Assembly: GCF_014189535.1 (NCBI RefSeq)
Contig: NZ_CP050307.1
Coordinates: forward strand, 992,001-1,056,000
Length of the DNA: 64,000 bases
Source: Rhizobium lusitanum
GTDB lineage: Bacteria; Pseudomonadota; Alphaproteobacteria; Rhizobiales; Rhizobiaceae
Direction: 5' to 3'
Shown: piece by piece, positions 56,321 through 64,000 of the stretch
Numbering within the stretch: position 1 is the first letter of the stretch
Layout of the letters: the number at the start of each line of letters is the position of its first letter
The notes under the pieces: model-generated
Told to the model about the DNA's origin: nothing
Databases searched by the model: none
What the model saw: only the letters and a program-made list of their open reading frames with translations
Made by a program: the position numbers and the translations under genes

Positions 56321-57316
56321 CTACTCCTCTAGGAAATTAGGCGTTCTCACATGACATGCTGCGGAATGGCCGCCCGGCTGAAGCGCTTCAAGCTCAGGCG
56401 AGACAGTCCGGCAGATGGGCACGGCGATGGGACATCGGGTCGAAAAGCGGCAACCTGGCGGTGGATTGGCCGGGCTCGGCAGATCCCCCTGCAGGATGAT
56501 ACGCTGCCGGCGACGCTGTGCTTTGGGATCGGGTAGCGGCACAGCGCTGAGCAGCGCTTCCGTATAGGGATGAACCGGCTTTTCAAAAACCTCCGCCGTC
56601 GTTCCGGTCTCGGCAATACGGCCAAGATACATAACAGCAACCCGGTCGGCGAAGTGACGCACGACGGAAAGGTCATGCGAGATGAACAGGTAGGACAGGC
56701 CCAGGCGCTGCTGCAATTCAAGCAGCAGGTTCAGGATCTGCGAGCGTATCGATACATCGAGCGCCGAGACCGGCTCGTCGAGGATAAGCAGCTTGGGCTG
56801 TAGCGCAATGGCGCGGGCAATGACGATGCGCTGGCGTTGGCCGCCGGAAAAGGCATTGGGCTTGCGGTCGGCATGGCCCGGATTGAGTCCCACGAGTTCC
56901 AGCAACTCCCCTACCCGTTGCCGGCGTTCCTCCCGCGTGCCTATACCGTGGATGATCAGCGGCTCGGCAATGCTCTCCCCGATGGTCAGCTTCGGATTGA
57001 GCGCAGACACCGGATCCTGGAACACGATCTGGATGTCTCGAGAGAGATCGGCGCGGCGCACCGAGGCGTCGCTCGTCACATCCTCGCCCTCGAAGACGAT
57101 CCTACCCGATGTCGCCCGCTGCATACCGAGGATCGTCGCACCGAGAGTGGACTTGCCACAACCCGATTCCCCGACCAGCGCCAGACTTTCACCCGGCGCG
57201 ATATCGAGATCGACGCCATCGACCGCCTTCAGCCAGCCGAGCGGACGACCGAGAAAGCCGCCGCGGATCGGGAAATGCACACGAAGGTCGCGCACGGAAA
57301 GAAGTGGCCCAGTCAT
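56321..57316 (-). CDS. Peptide ABC transporter ATP-binding protein (DppF type)
   Basis: ATPase of 331 residues with [17 protein letters not shown] and LLILDEPVSALD, and the C-terminal Cys-containing oligopeptide-transporter domain ([14 protein letters not shown]). ATG 57316 overlaps the stop of the DppD-type gene by four bases. Confidence 0.92.
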   Translation of the reverse strand: MTGPLLSVRDLRVHFPIRGGFLGRPLGWLKAVDGVDLDIAPGESLALVGESGCGKSTLGATILGMQRATSGRIVFEGEDVTSDASVRRADLSRDIQIVFQDPVSALNPKLTIGESIAEPLIIHGIGTREERRQRVGELLELVGLNPGHADRKPNAFSGGQRQRIVIARAIALQPKLLILDEPVSALDVSIRSQILNLLLELQQRLGLSYLFISHDLSVVRHFADRVAVMYLGRIAETGTTAEVFEKPVHPYTEALLSAVPLPDPKAQRRRQRIILQGDLPSPANPPPGCRFSTRCPIAVPICRTVSPELEALQPGGHSAACHVRTPNFLEE

Positions 57317-58284
57317 GCGAGCCCTCCGGTCAGATCCTGATGCCAGCAGGCGGCACGGCGGTCCGCGCCTGCGGCGACAAGCGGCGGCGTCTGCCAACAG
57401 TCCTCGTCCGCCAAAGGACAGCGCGTCGAAAACCGACAGCCTTCCGGCCACGCGCCGATATCCGGAACCGTGCCGCTGATGGTCGGCAAGAGCGCCTTCG
57501 CCTTGCCATCCAGCCTCGGAATGGTCGATAGCAGCATCCGCGTATAGGGATGCTTTTGCTCCTCGAAGATCGCATCGACGGACGCCTCTTCGACGATGCG
57601 GCCGGCATACATCACTGCCACACGGTCGGCGATATCGGCGACAACGCCCATGTCATGGGTGATCAGCAGGATCGCCGTGCCGGTCTCGGCACGTAGTCGC
57701 TTCATCAGCTCCAGGATCTGCGCCTGGATTGTCACGTCGAGCGCCGTCGTCGGCTCGTCGGCGATCAGCAGGCGCGGCCGGGTGATCAGCGCCATGGCGA
57801 TCATCGCCCTCTGGCACATGCCGCCCGAAAGTTCGAAGGGAAACTGGTGGAAGCGCATGGCCGGCTCGGGAATGCCGACCTCCTCGAGCATGGCGATCGC
57901 CTGCCGCTGTGCCTCCCTGCCCCTGACCCCGCGATGGACGATCAGGCTTTCGGCAATCTGCTTGCCGATCGGCATCAGTGGATTGAGCGAGGCGACCGGC
58001 TCCTGAAAGATCATCGCCATTTCGTCGCCGCGCAGGCGCTTCATGGCGGCGTTGTCAAGGCCGGCCAGCTCCTTGCCGCTCAGCCGGATAGACCCTTTGT
58101 TTCGCGCGGCGACACGCGGCAACAGGCCCATGACCGAAAACGCCGTCATCGACTTGCCACAACCGGATTCGCCGACCAGCGTAACGATCTCGCCAGAGGA
58201 AACCGAAAAGCCGACACCATCGACGACAGGCTTGCCGCCGATGGAGATATGCAGGTCTTCGACAGTCAGAACCGGAGCGGTCAT
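57313..58284 (-). CDS. Peptide ABC transporter ATP-binding protein (DppD type)
   Basis: ATPase of 323 residues with [17 protein letters not shown] and [12 protein letters not shown] and the same C-terminal [14 protein letters not shown] segment. Partner of the DppF-type ATPase. Overlaps the gamma-glutamyltransferase stop by four bases. Confidence 0.92.
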   Translation of the reverse strand: MTAPVLTVEDLHISIGGKPVVDGVGFSVSSGEIVTLVGESGCGKSMTAFSVMGLLPRVAARNKGSIRLSGKELAGLDNAAMKRLRGDEMAMIFQEPVASLNPLMPIGKQIAESLIVHRGVRGREAQRQAIAMLEEVGIPEPAMRFHQFPFELSGGMCQRAMIAMALITRPRLLIADEPTTALDVTIQAQILELMKRLRAETGTAILLITHDMGVVADIADRVAVMYAGRIVEEASVDAIFEEQKHPYTRMLLSTIPRLDGKAKALLPTISGTVPDIGAWPEGCRFSTRCPLADEDCWQTPPLVAAGADRRAACWHQDLTGGLA

Positions 58285-59822
58285 TGGGGATCAGCCTCAC
58301 GAACGGCAGCCCATGGGTTCTTTGGGTGAACCATGCCGGTATTGATGCCGTTGCGATGGAGAACCGCCGAGGGAACAGCGAAATTGACGGGGTAGAGCGT
58401 GTCCTCGATGACGTCGACATTGAATTCGGATGCGACGGTCGGCGCCACATCGGATGCGGCTGTCCGATTGACGCGGATGGTCGTGCCGCTGGCGTCGATG
58501 CGCGGGCTGAGGAAGGCATCCTCCAGCGACAGGCCGTAGGCTGCGACATAGGTGAGGATCTGCGTCACTGCCGGAACGATCTGCCGGCCGCCGGCCGCAC
58601 CCAGCGCCAGCTCTGGCACTCCGTCACGCGTCGCAACGATCGGAGACATATTGGCAAGCGGCTTGCTGGCCGGCGCGATGGAGTTGGGCTGGCCCGGGCG
58701 CGGATCGAACCACATCATGCCGTTGTTGAGCGCGAAGCCTGTCTCCGGCACCACGACTTTTGAACCGAAACGCGACAGCAACGTGTTCGTGAGCGAAACC
58801 ATGGTGCCATCGGCGTCGACAACACTGAGATGGCTGGTGCAACTTTCGCCAGAGGCATGACCGAGATGCTTGAGCCGATATTCGCTGGCGCGTCTGATTG
58901 CGCGAGCAAAGGCCAGAGCCGCGGTCCCACCGAAAGGATCATTCTCCGGCAGGCTGGTTTCCAGTTCGGACAATATCGCGCAAAGTGTCGGACCGCCAGA
59001 AAGCTCCGGCACGGCATGGATGACAAGGCCCTTGAAGTCCTGCTTCAATGGCGCCAGCCAACGCGGCGCGTAGCCGGCGAAATCCTTATTCGAAAGCACC
59101 GAACCGCCGTCTGTAAGCCCCTTGATCAGCTGATCGGCAAGTTCACCTTCATAGAAATCGCGCGGGCCGGCAGCAGCCAGCCTTTCCAGCGTCCTTGCCT
59201 TCGCCTTCATCGGCAGGAAGGCTTTGCGTCCAGCCTCCGGCACGCGTGGCGCACGGCCATTGTGCAGGAACAATTCCGAGGCTGCCGGAAATTGCGCCAG
59301 GTTGGCCCCGTCGATCGCCAGAGCCAGCGCCGCATACCAATCGAGCTGCAGGCCGCGATGCGCCTGTTCTATGGCCGGCGCAAGGGCATCAGCCCAGGAA
59401 ATGGTGCCGAAGCGGGAAAGCGCCTCGGCAAAACCGGCAATGGCGCCCGGCACGCAGATCGAGCTGTAACCGATCAGATTGCGGTCGCCTTCGACCGATG
59501 GCCAGTCAAACCAGTCGCCATCGCGGCCGGAAACCAGCGGATAGTCGGCAGGATTGATCGCGGCGGGAGAGATCACGTTGAAATCTAGGACATCGACCGC
59601 GCCACCAGCATCGGCACGAACCAGGAAGCCGCCGCCGCCGATGCCCGACAGCCAAGGCTCGACGACACTGAGGACGAGTGCCGTCGTCACCGCCGCATCA
59701 ATGGCATTGCCACCAGCCGAAAGCACTGCGGCTCCGGCTTCCGCCGCTCGCCAATTCTGGCAGGCGACCATGCCGTGTTTGCTGCGCGTTTCATGCTTGC
59801 CGATCTGCCAGGTCTCGCTCAT
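58281..59822 (-). CDS. Gamma-glutamyltransferase family Ntn-hydrolase
   Basis: Protein of 513 residues that would cleave itself before T329 (in [13 protein letters not shown]), the N-terminal nucleophile of the small subunit, and then hydrolyse or transfer gamma-glutamyl groups. The glycine-rich LGAAGGRQI segment and GIGGGGFL near residue 60 are family-like. There is no signal peptide, so unlike E. coli Ggt it should act in the cytoplasm on imported compounds. It lies between the deacetylase and ATPase genes with four-base overlaps on both sides. Cephalosporin acylase-like activity is an alternative. Confidence 0.87.
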   Translation of the reverse strand: MSETWQIGKHETRSKHGMVACQNWRAAEAGAAVLSAGGNAIDAAVTTALVLSVVEPWLSGIGGGGFLVRADAGGAVDVLDFNVISPAAINPADYPLVSGRDGDWFDWPSVEGDRNLIGYSSICVPGAIAGFAEALSRFGTISWADALAPAIEQAHRGLQLDWYAALALAIDGANLAQFPAASELFLHNGRAPRVPEAGRKAFLPMKAKARTLERLAAAGPRDFYEGELADQLIKGLTDGGSVLSNKDFAGYAPRWLAPLKQDFKGLVIHAVPELSGGPTLCAILSELETSLPENDPFGGTAALAFARAIRRASEYRLKHLGHASGESCTSHLSVVDADGTMVSLTNTLLSRFGSKVVVPETGFALNNGMMWFDPRPGQPNSIAPASKPLANMSPIVATRDGVPELALGAAGGRQIVPAVTQILTYVAAYGLSLEDAFLSPRIDASGTTIRVNRTAASDVAPTVASEFNVDVIEDTLYPVNFAVPSAVLHRNGINTGMVHPKNPWAAVREADPQ

Positions 59823-60754
59823 GGGCGCATTCCAGACTGCGAGGGGCCGAAGCGAGACGGGCCGATCGCGATGGGAATATCAGCCTCGACCGCAAAACGG
59901 CCCCGGTTATTCGAGGACGCATGATGACGGGCGATGTCAGCAGCGGTGGCGACCCAGCTCGCAGGCTCCGCAGTGATCGCGTCGAGCAGTTTTTCCAGCA
60001 TCGCGATGCGCTGCGCCCGTCCGGAGATCCAGTCATGGATGGTCAGCGTGAATAGTCCACCGAAGCGATGTTGCGCGCGCCATTCCGTCAGCCAGTCGTC
60101 CAACACCTGGGCGCCGGAAGACGGTGCCCAACGTTCGTTACCGCTATTCTCGAACTTGAAGAAGATTGCGTCGTCCAGCGCCCATTGCACGGGAATCTCG
60201 ACCACGCCGTCGATCTCATAGGGATGATCGAAGCCCATGAGTGAGGAGTCGTAGGCAAGGCCGTTGCGGCGGATCTCGGCCAGCATATGCGGCGTCATTT
60301 CCCAGGCCGGCGAGCGGAAACCGATCGGCTTCTGTCCTGTCTGGGAAACGAAGAGCGCCAGACTGGCATCGAGCGCGGCGCTGAATTCCTCGTCACCGAT
60401 ATCGCCGACGAGCTCGTGAAAATATCCGTGCAGTCCAATTTCGTGCCCCGCGTCAACCAGTGCCGGCAGAAGCCCAGGATTGGATTGCGCAACGACGGCA
60501 GGCACATAGAAGCTTGCTTTAACGTCATAGCGTGCAAAGAGATCGAGGATACGGGTCATGCCCGTGCGCAGCCCGAAGCGGCGGACTTCCAATCGCGAGA
60601 GACGATTGGACAGCCCCTCCCGCTGCTCCCAGAGAAAGGGCGAGGTCGCATCGACATCGACGCTCAGAAGAACCGCGCTCTTCTTGCCTGCCGGCCATTC
60701 ATAGGCGGGAAAGGGCGAAAAGCTGTGCGGGCGTGCGACCGTATCCTGACCCAT
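59819..60754 (-). CDS. CE4 polysaccharide deacetylase-family protein (HpPgdA-like)
   Basis: Protein of 311 residues with a NodB/CE4 domain: LSVDVDATSPF with the metal Asp, GHEIGLHGYFHE with the metal His pair, and GFRSPAWEMTP. No signal peptide. The HpPgdA-like subgroup acts on cyclic imides, allantoin-like compounds or N-acyl groups inside the cell, so amide hydrolysis of a transported small molecule is more likely than polysaccharide deacetylation. Overlaps the gamma-glutamyltransferase start by four bases. Confidence 0.83.
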   Translation of the reverse strand: MGQDTVARPHSFSPFPAYEWPAGKKSAVLLSVDVDATSPFLWEQREGLSNRLSRLEVRRFGLRTGMTRILDLFARYDVKASFYVPAVVAQSNPGLLPALVDAGHEIGLHGYFHELVGDIGDEEFSAALDASLALFVSQTGQKPIGFRSPAWEMTPHMLAEIRRNGLAYDSSLMGFDHPYEIDGVVEIPVQWALDDAIFFKFENSGNERWAPSSGAQVLDDWLTEWRAQHRFGGLFTLTIHDWISGRAQRIAMLEKLLDAITAEPASWVATAADIARHHASSNNRGRFAVEADIPIAIGPSRFGPSQSGMRP

Positions 60755-60772
60755 CTCGTCTTCCTTCCTGAC

Positions 60773-61564
60773 TTACAACGGCTTCTTCTTCGCCTGATAG
60801 ACGGCAAGCGATCCGATGGAGTTGCCGCCATCGGCCGCCAACGTCGAGCCGGTGATATAGGCAGCGGCATCCGAGGCAAGAAAGAGCACGGCATTGGCCG
60901 CATCCGATGGCTGCGAGGGGCGACCGAGCGGGATGTTGCCGAGCACACTGTCGATATGCTCCTGCGTCAGATGGCTGACTTCACTGCCGGGCGCAAAACC
61001 AGGCTCGACGATGTTGACCCGTATGCCGAACTCGGCAAGCTCGATGGCAAGCCCCTTGTTCAACCGGTCCAGCGCCGTCTTCGAAACGCAATAGGGCACG
61101 ACACTGAGCCGCATCTTGCGGGCCGCGCCGGAGGAGATGTTGATGATAGAGCCTTTGACGCCCTGATCGATCATCTGGCGCGCAACGCCCTGCGACACCA
61201 GGAACGGCGCGCGCAGATTGATGCCGAAAATCTTGTCCCAATCGTCAGCGTTGATATCGAGAAGGAAGCCGGATGGATAAATGCCGGCATTGTTGACCAG
61301 CACGTCGGCGGCGCTCCAATTTTCAGCGATGTAGGCTAGCAATGCCTTGATATCCGTATCCGATGTCAGGTCGGCCGCAAATTGAAGATGCCGGTCGCCT
61401 GCGAGACTTTCGGTAGCGGCGCTGAGGCGTGCCGGATCTTTGTCCGTCAGAAGGACGTGTGCACCAGCATTTGCAAAAGCCTGCGCGATCCAGCCGCCGA
61501 AGATTCCCGCAGCGCCGGTGACGACAACGCGTTTCCCTTTAAAGTCTTCTGAAAAATCAACCAT
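60773..61564 (-). CDS. Short-chain dehydrogenase/reductase
   Basis: SDR of 263 residues with TGAAGIFGGW cofactor loop, NNAG, the Ser of NISSG and catalytic Y-CVS-K. Intact active site, NAD(P)-dependent. ATG 61564 was preferred over a TTG three codons earlier. Five bases after the permease gene stop, 18 bases before the deacetylase start. Confidence 0.9.
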   Translation of the reverse strand: MVDFSEDFKGKRVVVTGAAGIFGGWIAQAFANAGAHVLLTDKDPARLSAATESLAGDRHLQFAADLTSDTDIKALLAYIAENWSAADVLVNNAGIYPSGFLLDINADDWDKIFGINLRAPFLVSQGVARQMIDQGVKGSIINISSGAARKMRLSVVPYCVSKTALDRLNKGLAIELAEFGIRVNIVEPGFAPGSEVSHLTQEHIDSVLGNIPLGRPSQPSDAANAVLFLASDAAAYITGSTLAADGGNSIGSLAVYQAKKKPL

Positions 61565-61569
61565 GTGGC

Positions 61570-62427
61570 TCAATTGCTCCGTGGGTCGAGGCGATCACGC
61601 AGATGATCGCCGATAAAATTGACGGAAAGAACGAGAAGAAAGAGCGCGGCACCGGGCATGACCGAAAGCCACCAGGCCGTCGCGACGTAATTACGCCCGG
61701 TCGAGAGCATCGCGCCCCAGCTAGCCGTCGGCGGCTGCACACCGAGGCCAAGGAATGAGAGACCAGCCTCGAACAACACCATCAGTCCGAATTCGAGCGT
61801 TGCGACGACGATCAGCCCGCCGGCAATATTCGGCAGGACATGCCGCCACAGCACGCGAAACCAGCCCGCCCCCATGAACCGCGACAGGCGCAGATAGGGC
61901 ATATTGGCAACCGTCAGCGTCTGGCCGTAGGCAACGCGCGCATAGCGCGGCCAGCGCGTCAACGCCAGGATCAGCACGACATTCAGAAGACCGGGGCCGA
62001 GCACGGCGACCGTGATGATCGCCAGAAGAATGGCGGGCACGGAGAGAACGATATCGACCAGACGCATGATGAGCGTCTCGGTCCAGCCGCGGTAGAAAGC
62101 GGCGAGCATGCCGATGACGGAGCCGAAAATTCCCGACAGCAACACGGAGGCCACCGCAACGAACAACGAGACCCGCGCGCCATAAATCAAGCGGCTGAGC
62201 GTATCGCGCCCGAGTTCATCGGAGCCGATCAGATAGAGCGCGTTGCGCGCCACCGTGCCCGGCGGCTTCAACCGGCCGAGGAGATTTTGGCTGTTCGGAT
62301 CGTGCGGTGCGATCAACGGAGCGAAGATTGCCATCAGCACGATCAGGACCAGGACGACGACCGAGATCACAACGCCTGTGGGTGTGCGGCGAATAAGTCT
62401 TACCGATCCGGCGGCCGAAACACTCAT
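61570..62427 (-). CDS. Peptide ABC transporter permease (DppC type)
   Basis: Inner-membrane permease of 285 residues with a long periplasmic stretch after the first helix (DPNSQNLLGRLKPPG) as in DppC/GsiD, and about six membrane segments. Overlaps the upstream permease by four bases. Confidence 0.92.
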   Translation of the reverse strand: MSVSAAGSVRLIRRTPTGVVISVVVLVLIVLMAIFAPLIAPHDPNSQNLLGRLKPPGTVARNALYLIGSDELGRDTLSRLIYGARVSLFVAVASVLLSGIFGSVIGMLAAFYRGWTETLIMRLVDIVLSVPAILLAIITVAVLGPGLLNVVLILALTRWPRYARVAYGQTLTVANMPYLRLSRFMGAGWFRVLWRHVLPNIAGGLIVVATLEFGLMVLFEAGLSFLGLGVQPPTASWGAMLSTGRNYVATAWWLSVMPGAALFLLVLSVNFIGDHLRDRLDPRSN

Positions 62428-63353
62428 ACCTGTCTCCCGGAGAGACGAATGCGCGGATCGATGACGCTGTATAGAACATCGGCGAGAAGATTGAGCAGAA
62501 TGGCGGCGGCAGCGCCAATCAGCACGACGCCCTGCACGATCGGGAAATCCCGCGCGCTGATTGCCTGTATCGTCAACTGGCCAAGGCCCGGCCAGGCAAA
62601 TACGGTCTCGATGATGATCGCGCCGGTCAGCAGGTTGGCGATTTCGAGCGCCGATATCGTCACCAGTGGCACGGCTGCGTTGCGTAGCAAATGACGTATG
62701 ACGATCCGCGCCATCGATAGGCCCTTGGCGTGGCCGGTGCGGACATAGTCCTTTTCCAGCTCATCCAGAACGGCGGTGCGGGCGACACGGGCGAAGGTCG
62801 CCATAGACAGAAAGCCCAAGGCGAAAGCGGGCATCAGCAGGCTTATCATACCGCTTGCACCCGACGTCGGGAGCCACCGTAGCACCACGCCGAACAGCAT
62901 GATCAGAAGAATGGATGTCCAGAAAGTCGGCATCGACTGGCCGATCAGCACGAAGCTCATCAGCCAGCGCGATTCCCAGGAATGACGGCGCACGGCGATG
63001 AGAACGCCAATCGGCACGCCGAGCCCGAGTGCCACAACCAAGGCGCCCGATGCCAGCGACAATGTGTAGGGAAGGCGGCTGCCGATAATATCCAGCACCG
63101 GCATATGCTGGACATAGGACTGTCCGAGATCGAAGCGCAACAAGCCGGCCAGGAAGCGGAGATATTGGAGATAAAGCGGTTGATCGAACCCGAGGGCCGC
63201 CCTCATGATGTCGATATCGGCCCTGCTCGCATCCGGCGGCACGAGCAACAGCACAGGATCACCGGTCAGGCGTTGCAGAAAGAAGACGAGCGTCACCACG
63301 CCGAACAACGCGACGAGGGCCTGCAACAGACGCTTGGCGATGAATGCAGGCAC
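62424..63353 (-). CDS. Peptide ABC transporter permease (DppB type)
   Basis: Inner-membrane permease of 309 residues beginning with a GTG codon; first helix and LTGDPVLLLVPPDAS are typical of DppB/GsiC. Coupling loop YVRTGHAKGLSMARIV near residue 210. First gene of the operon after the regulator, 45 bases downstream of it. Confidence 0.92.
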   Translation of the reverse strand: MPAFIAKRLLQALVALFGVVTLVFFLQRLTGDPVLLLVPPDASRADIDIMRAALGFDQPLYLQYLRFLAGLLRFDLGQSYVQHMPVLDIIGSRLPYTLSLASGALVVALGLGVPIGVLIAVRRHSWESRWLMSFVLIGQSMPTFWTSILLIMLFGVVLRWLPTSGASGMISLLMPAFALGFLSMATFARVARTAVLDELEKDYVRTGHAKGLSMARIVIRHLLRNAAVPLVTISALEIANLLTGAIIIETVFAWPGLGQLTIQAISARDFPIVQGVVLIGAAAAILLNLLADVLYSVIDPRIRLSGRQV

Positions 63354-63398
63354 GTCTTGCTCCCATCATTGGAGACCGCAGGAAAACTGAAGGAGGAG

Positions 63399-64000
63399 TT
63401 AGCTCATCCGCTTCGGGTTGACTTCGCTCTTGGATAAGGCGGTTGCGGGTAAATCCGCCGCCGGCGTCCTCACCTTCTTTGAAGTCGTCTGGACAACGAC
63501 AACGTCGGCTTCCAGAAACCGCGCCTGCGCGAACCGCGCGAAGGTCTCGCAGATTTCCGCCAGGCATTCGCGCGCCGCCTGCGCTCGACCCGAGCGTTTG
63601 GCATCAACAAAGGCGCTCCAATCGGCCAGCGGCAGCTTTTGACCACCACTCGCCTCGAGGAAACCGATATAACGCTCTGATTTATCCCAGAGATTTTCGA
63701 GCCAGCCGGCGATCAACGGCGCCCTCAGATGCGTCACAAGCAAATGCTTCACTTGACGCTCGTAACGCCGCGCCGGAACGATCTGCTCGTCCAGGCCGGC
63801 TGTGCGCGCGGCAGCAAAAGCCGCATGCATGTCACACAGCGTCTCCAGACGTCTGAATTCCTCAGCCGGAAGCTCGACATCCGCCAGCAGTGGCTCCAGT
63901 TGGCGACGGCCGAGGATCACCTCCCGCAGGCCAATGGCGGTAATCGGCGTAACCTTCCAGCCGCTGCGTGGCTGGGACGAGACGAAACCGGAATGCGCCA
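63399..64000 (-). CDS. GntR-like (FCD-type) regulator, C-terminal part
   Basis: The frame is open from the stop at 63399 to the window edge (about 200 residues). The start of the visible part (QPRSGWKVTPI) fits the wing that follows a GntR helix-turn-helix, and the remainder is helical and Glu/Arg-rich like FCD domains, with a variable basic tail. The DNA-binding domain lies outside the window. Position directly upstream of the dipeptide-type operon suggests control of it. Confidence 0.6.
   Translation of the reverse strand, partial: AHSGFVSSQPRSGWKVTPITAIGLREVILGRRQLEPLLADVELPAEEFRRLETLCDMHAAFAAARTAGLDEQIVPARRYERQVKHLLVTHLRAPLIAGWLENLWDKSERYIGFLEASGGQKLPLADWSAFVDAKRSGRAQAARECLAEICETFARFAQARFLEADVVVVQTTSKKVRTPAADLPATALSKSEVNPKRMS

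Noticed and set aside
1..64000. tRNA, rRNA, CRISPR array, prophage or transposase genes
   Set aside because: No tRNA-like cloverleaf, spaced direct repeats, integrase or transposase motifs were recognised by reading; a dedicated RNA and repeat search was not possible.

Overview
The window looks like Rhizobiaceae (Rhizobium/Agrobacterium type alphaproteobacterium) DNA. The case for this is GC-rich coding sequence, very high density of ABC uptake operons each with a catabolic gene set and a dedicated regulator, a nadABC operon led by a NadQ-type regulator, a dehydratase that reads like rhizobial L-arabinonate dehydratase, and glycine betaine catabolism. This is inference from protein character; no rRNA, tRNA, phage, insertion sequence or CRISPR was seen. 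Nearly every base is coding.

Layout. (1) 1-6101: glycine betaine/choline ABC transporter (binding protein cut by the window edge, permease, ATPase), a LysR regulator, and a two-component Rieske betaine demethylase (GbcA/GbcB type). (2) 6102-8346: a cold shock gene, then a scar of broken genes: a frameshifted remnant, the 3' end of a DeoR regulator and a glycosyltransferase without its N-terminus. (3) 8445-17421: a LacI-type regulator behind twin perfect palindromic operators, a sugar ABC transporter, a GH127 beta-L-arabinofuranosidase and a GMC oxidoreductase: plant arabinoside use. (4) 17465-28088: a divergent purine locus. Leftward: acylphosphatase-like protein, stand-alone Rieske protein, GST-like protein, adenine deaminase. 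Rightward, from a candidate sigma-54 promoter: BMP-family ABC transporter, a Rieske oxygenase catalytic subunit whose own [2Fe-2S] segment is missing, guanine deaminase. (5) 28100-44216: an FdhF/YdeP-type molybdoenzyme, then a peptidoglycan recycling block (lytic transglycosylase, AnmK, AmiE-like hydrolase, oligopeptide ABC transporter, MurQ, amino-sugar kinase, a MurA, RpiR/MurR-type regulator) with two matching GGAAT-N5-ATTCC operators. (6) 44224-48624: nadC, nadB, nadA and nadQ. (7) 48643-54796: GntR regulator, an SsuABC-type transporter, an IlvD/Edd sugar-acid dehydratase and an RraA-like protein, closed by a good terminator. (8) 54815-64000: a leftward dipeptide-type ABC operon with gamma-glutamyltransferase, a CE4 deacetylase and an SDR, led by a GntR-like regulator cut by the window edge.

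The strongest candidate for an undescribed system is region 4. A split Rieske oxygenase (separate Rieske protein plus cluster-less catalytic subunit) travels with a GST-like protein and with purine uptake and deamination genes. The same three kinds of part make up the NdmC/NdmD/NdmE 7-methylxanthine demethylase of Pseudomonas putida CBB5, so a system that removes N-alkyl groups from purines before deamination is a reasonable, testable reading. The reductase that would feed it is not in the window. The second is region 5, a self-contained muropeptide import and recycling regulon with its own MurA copy.
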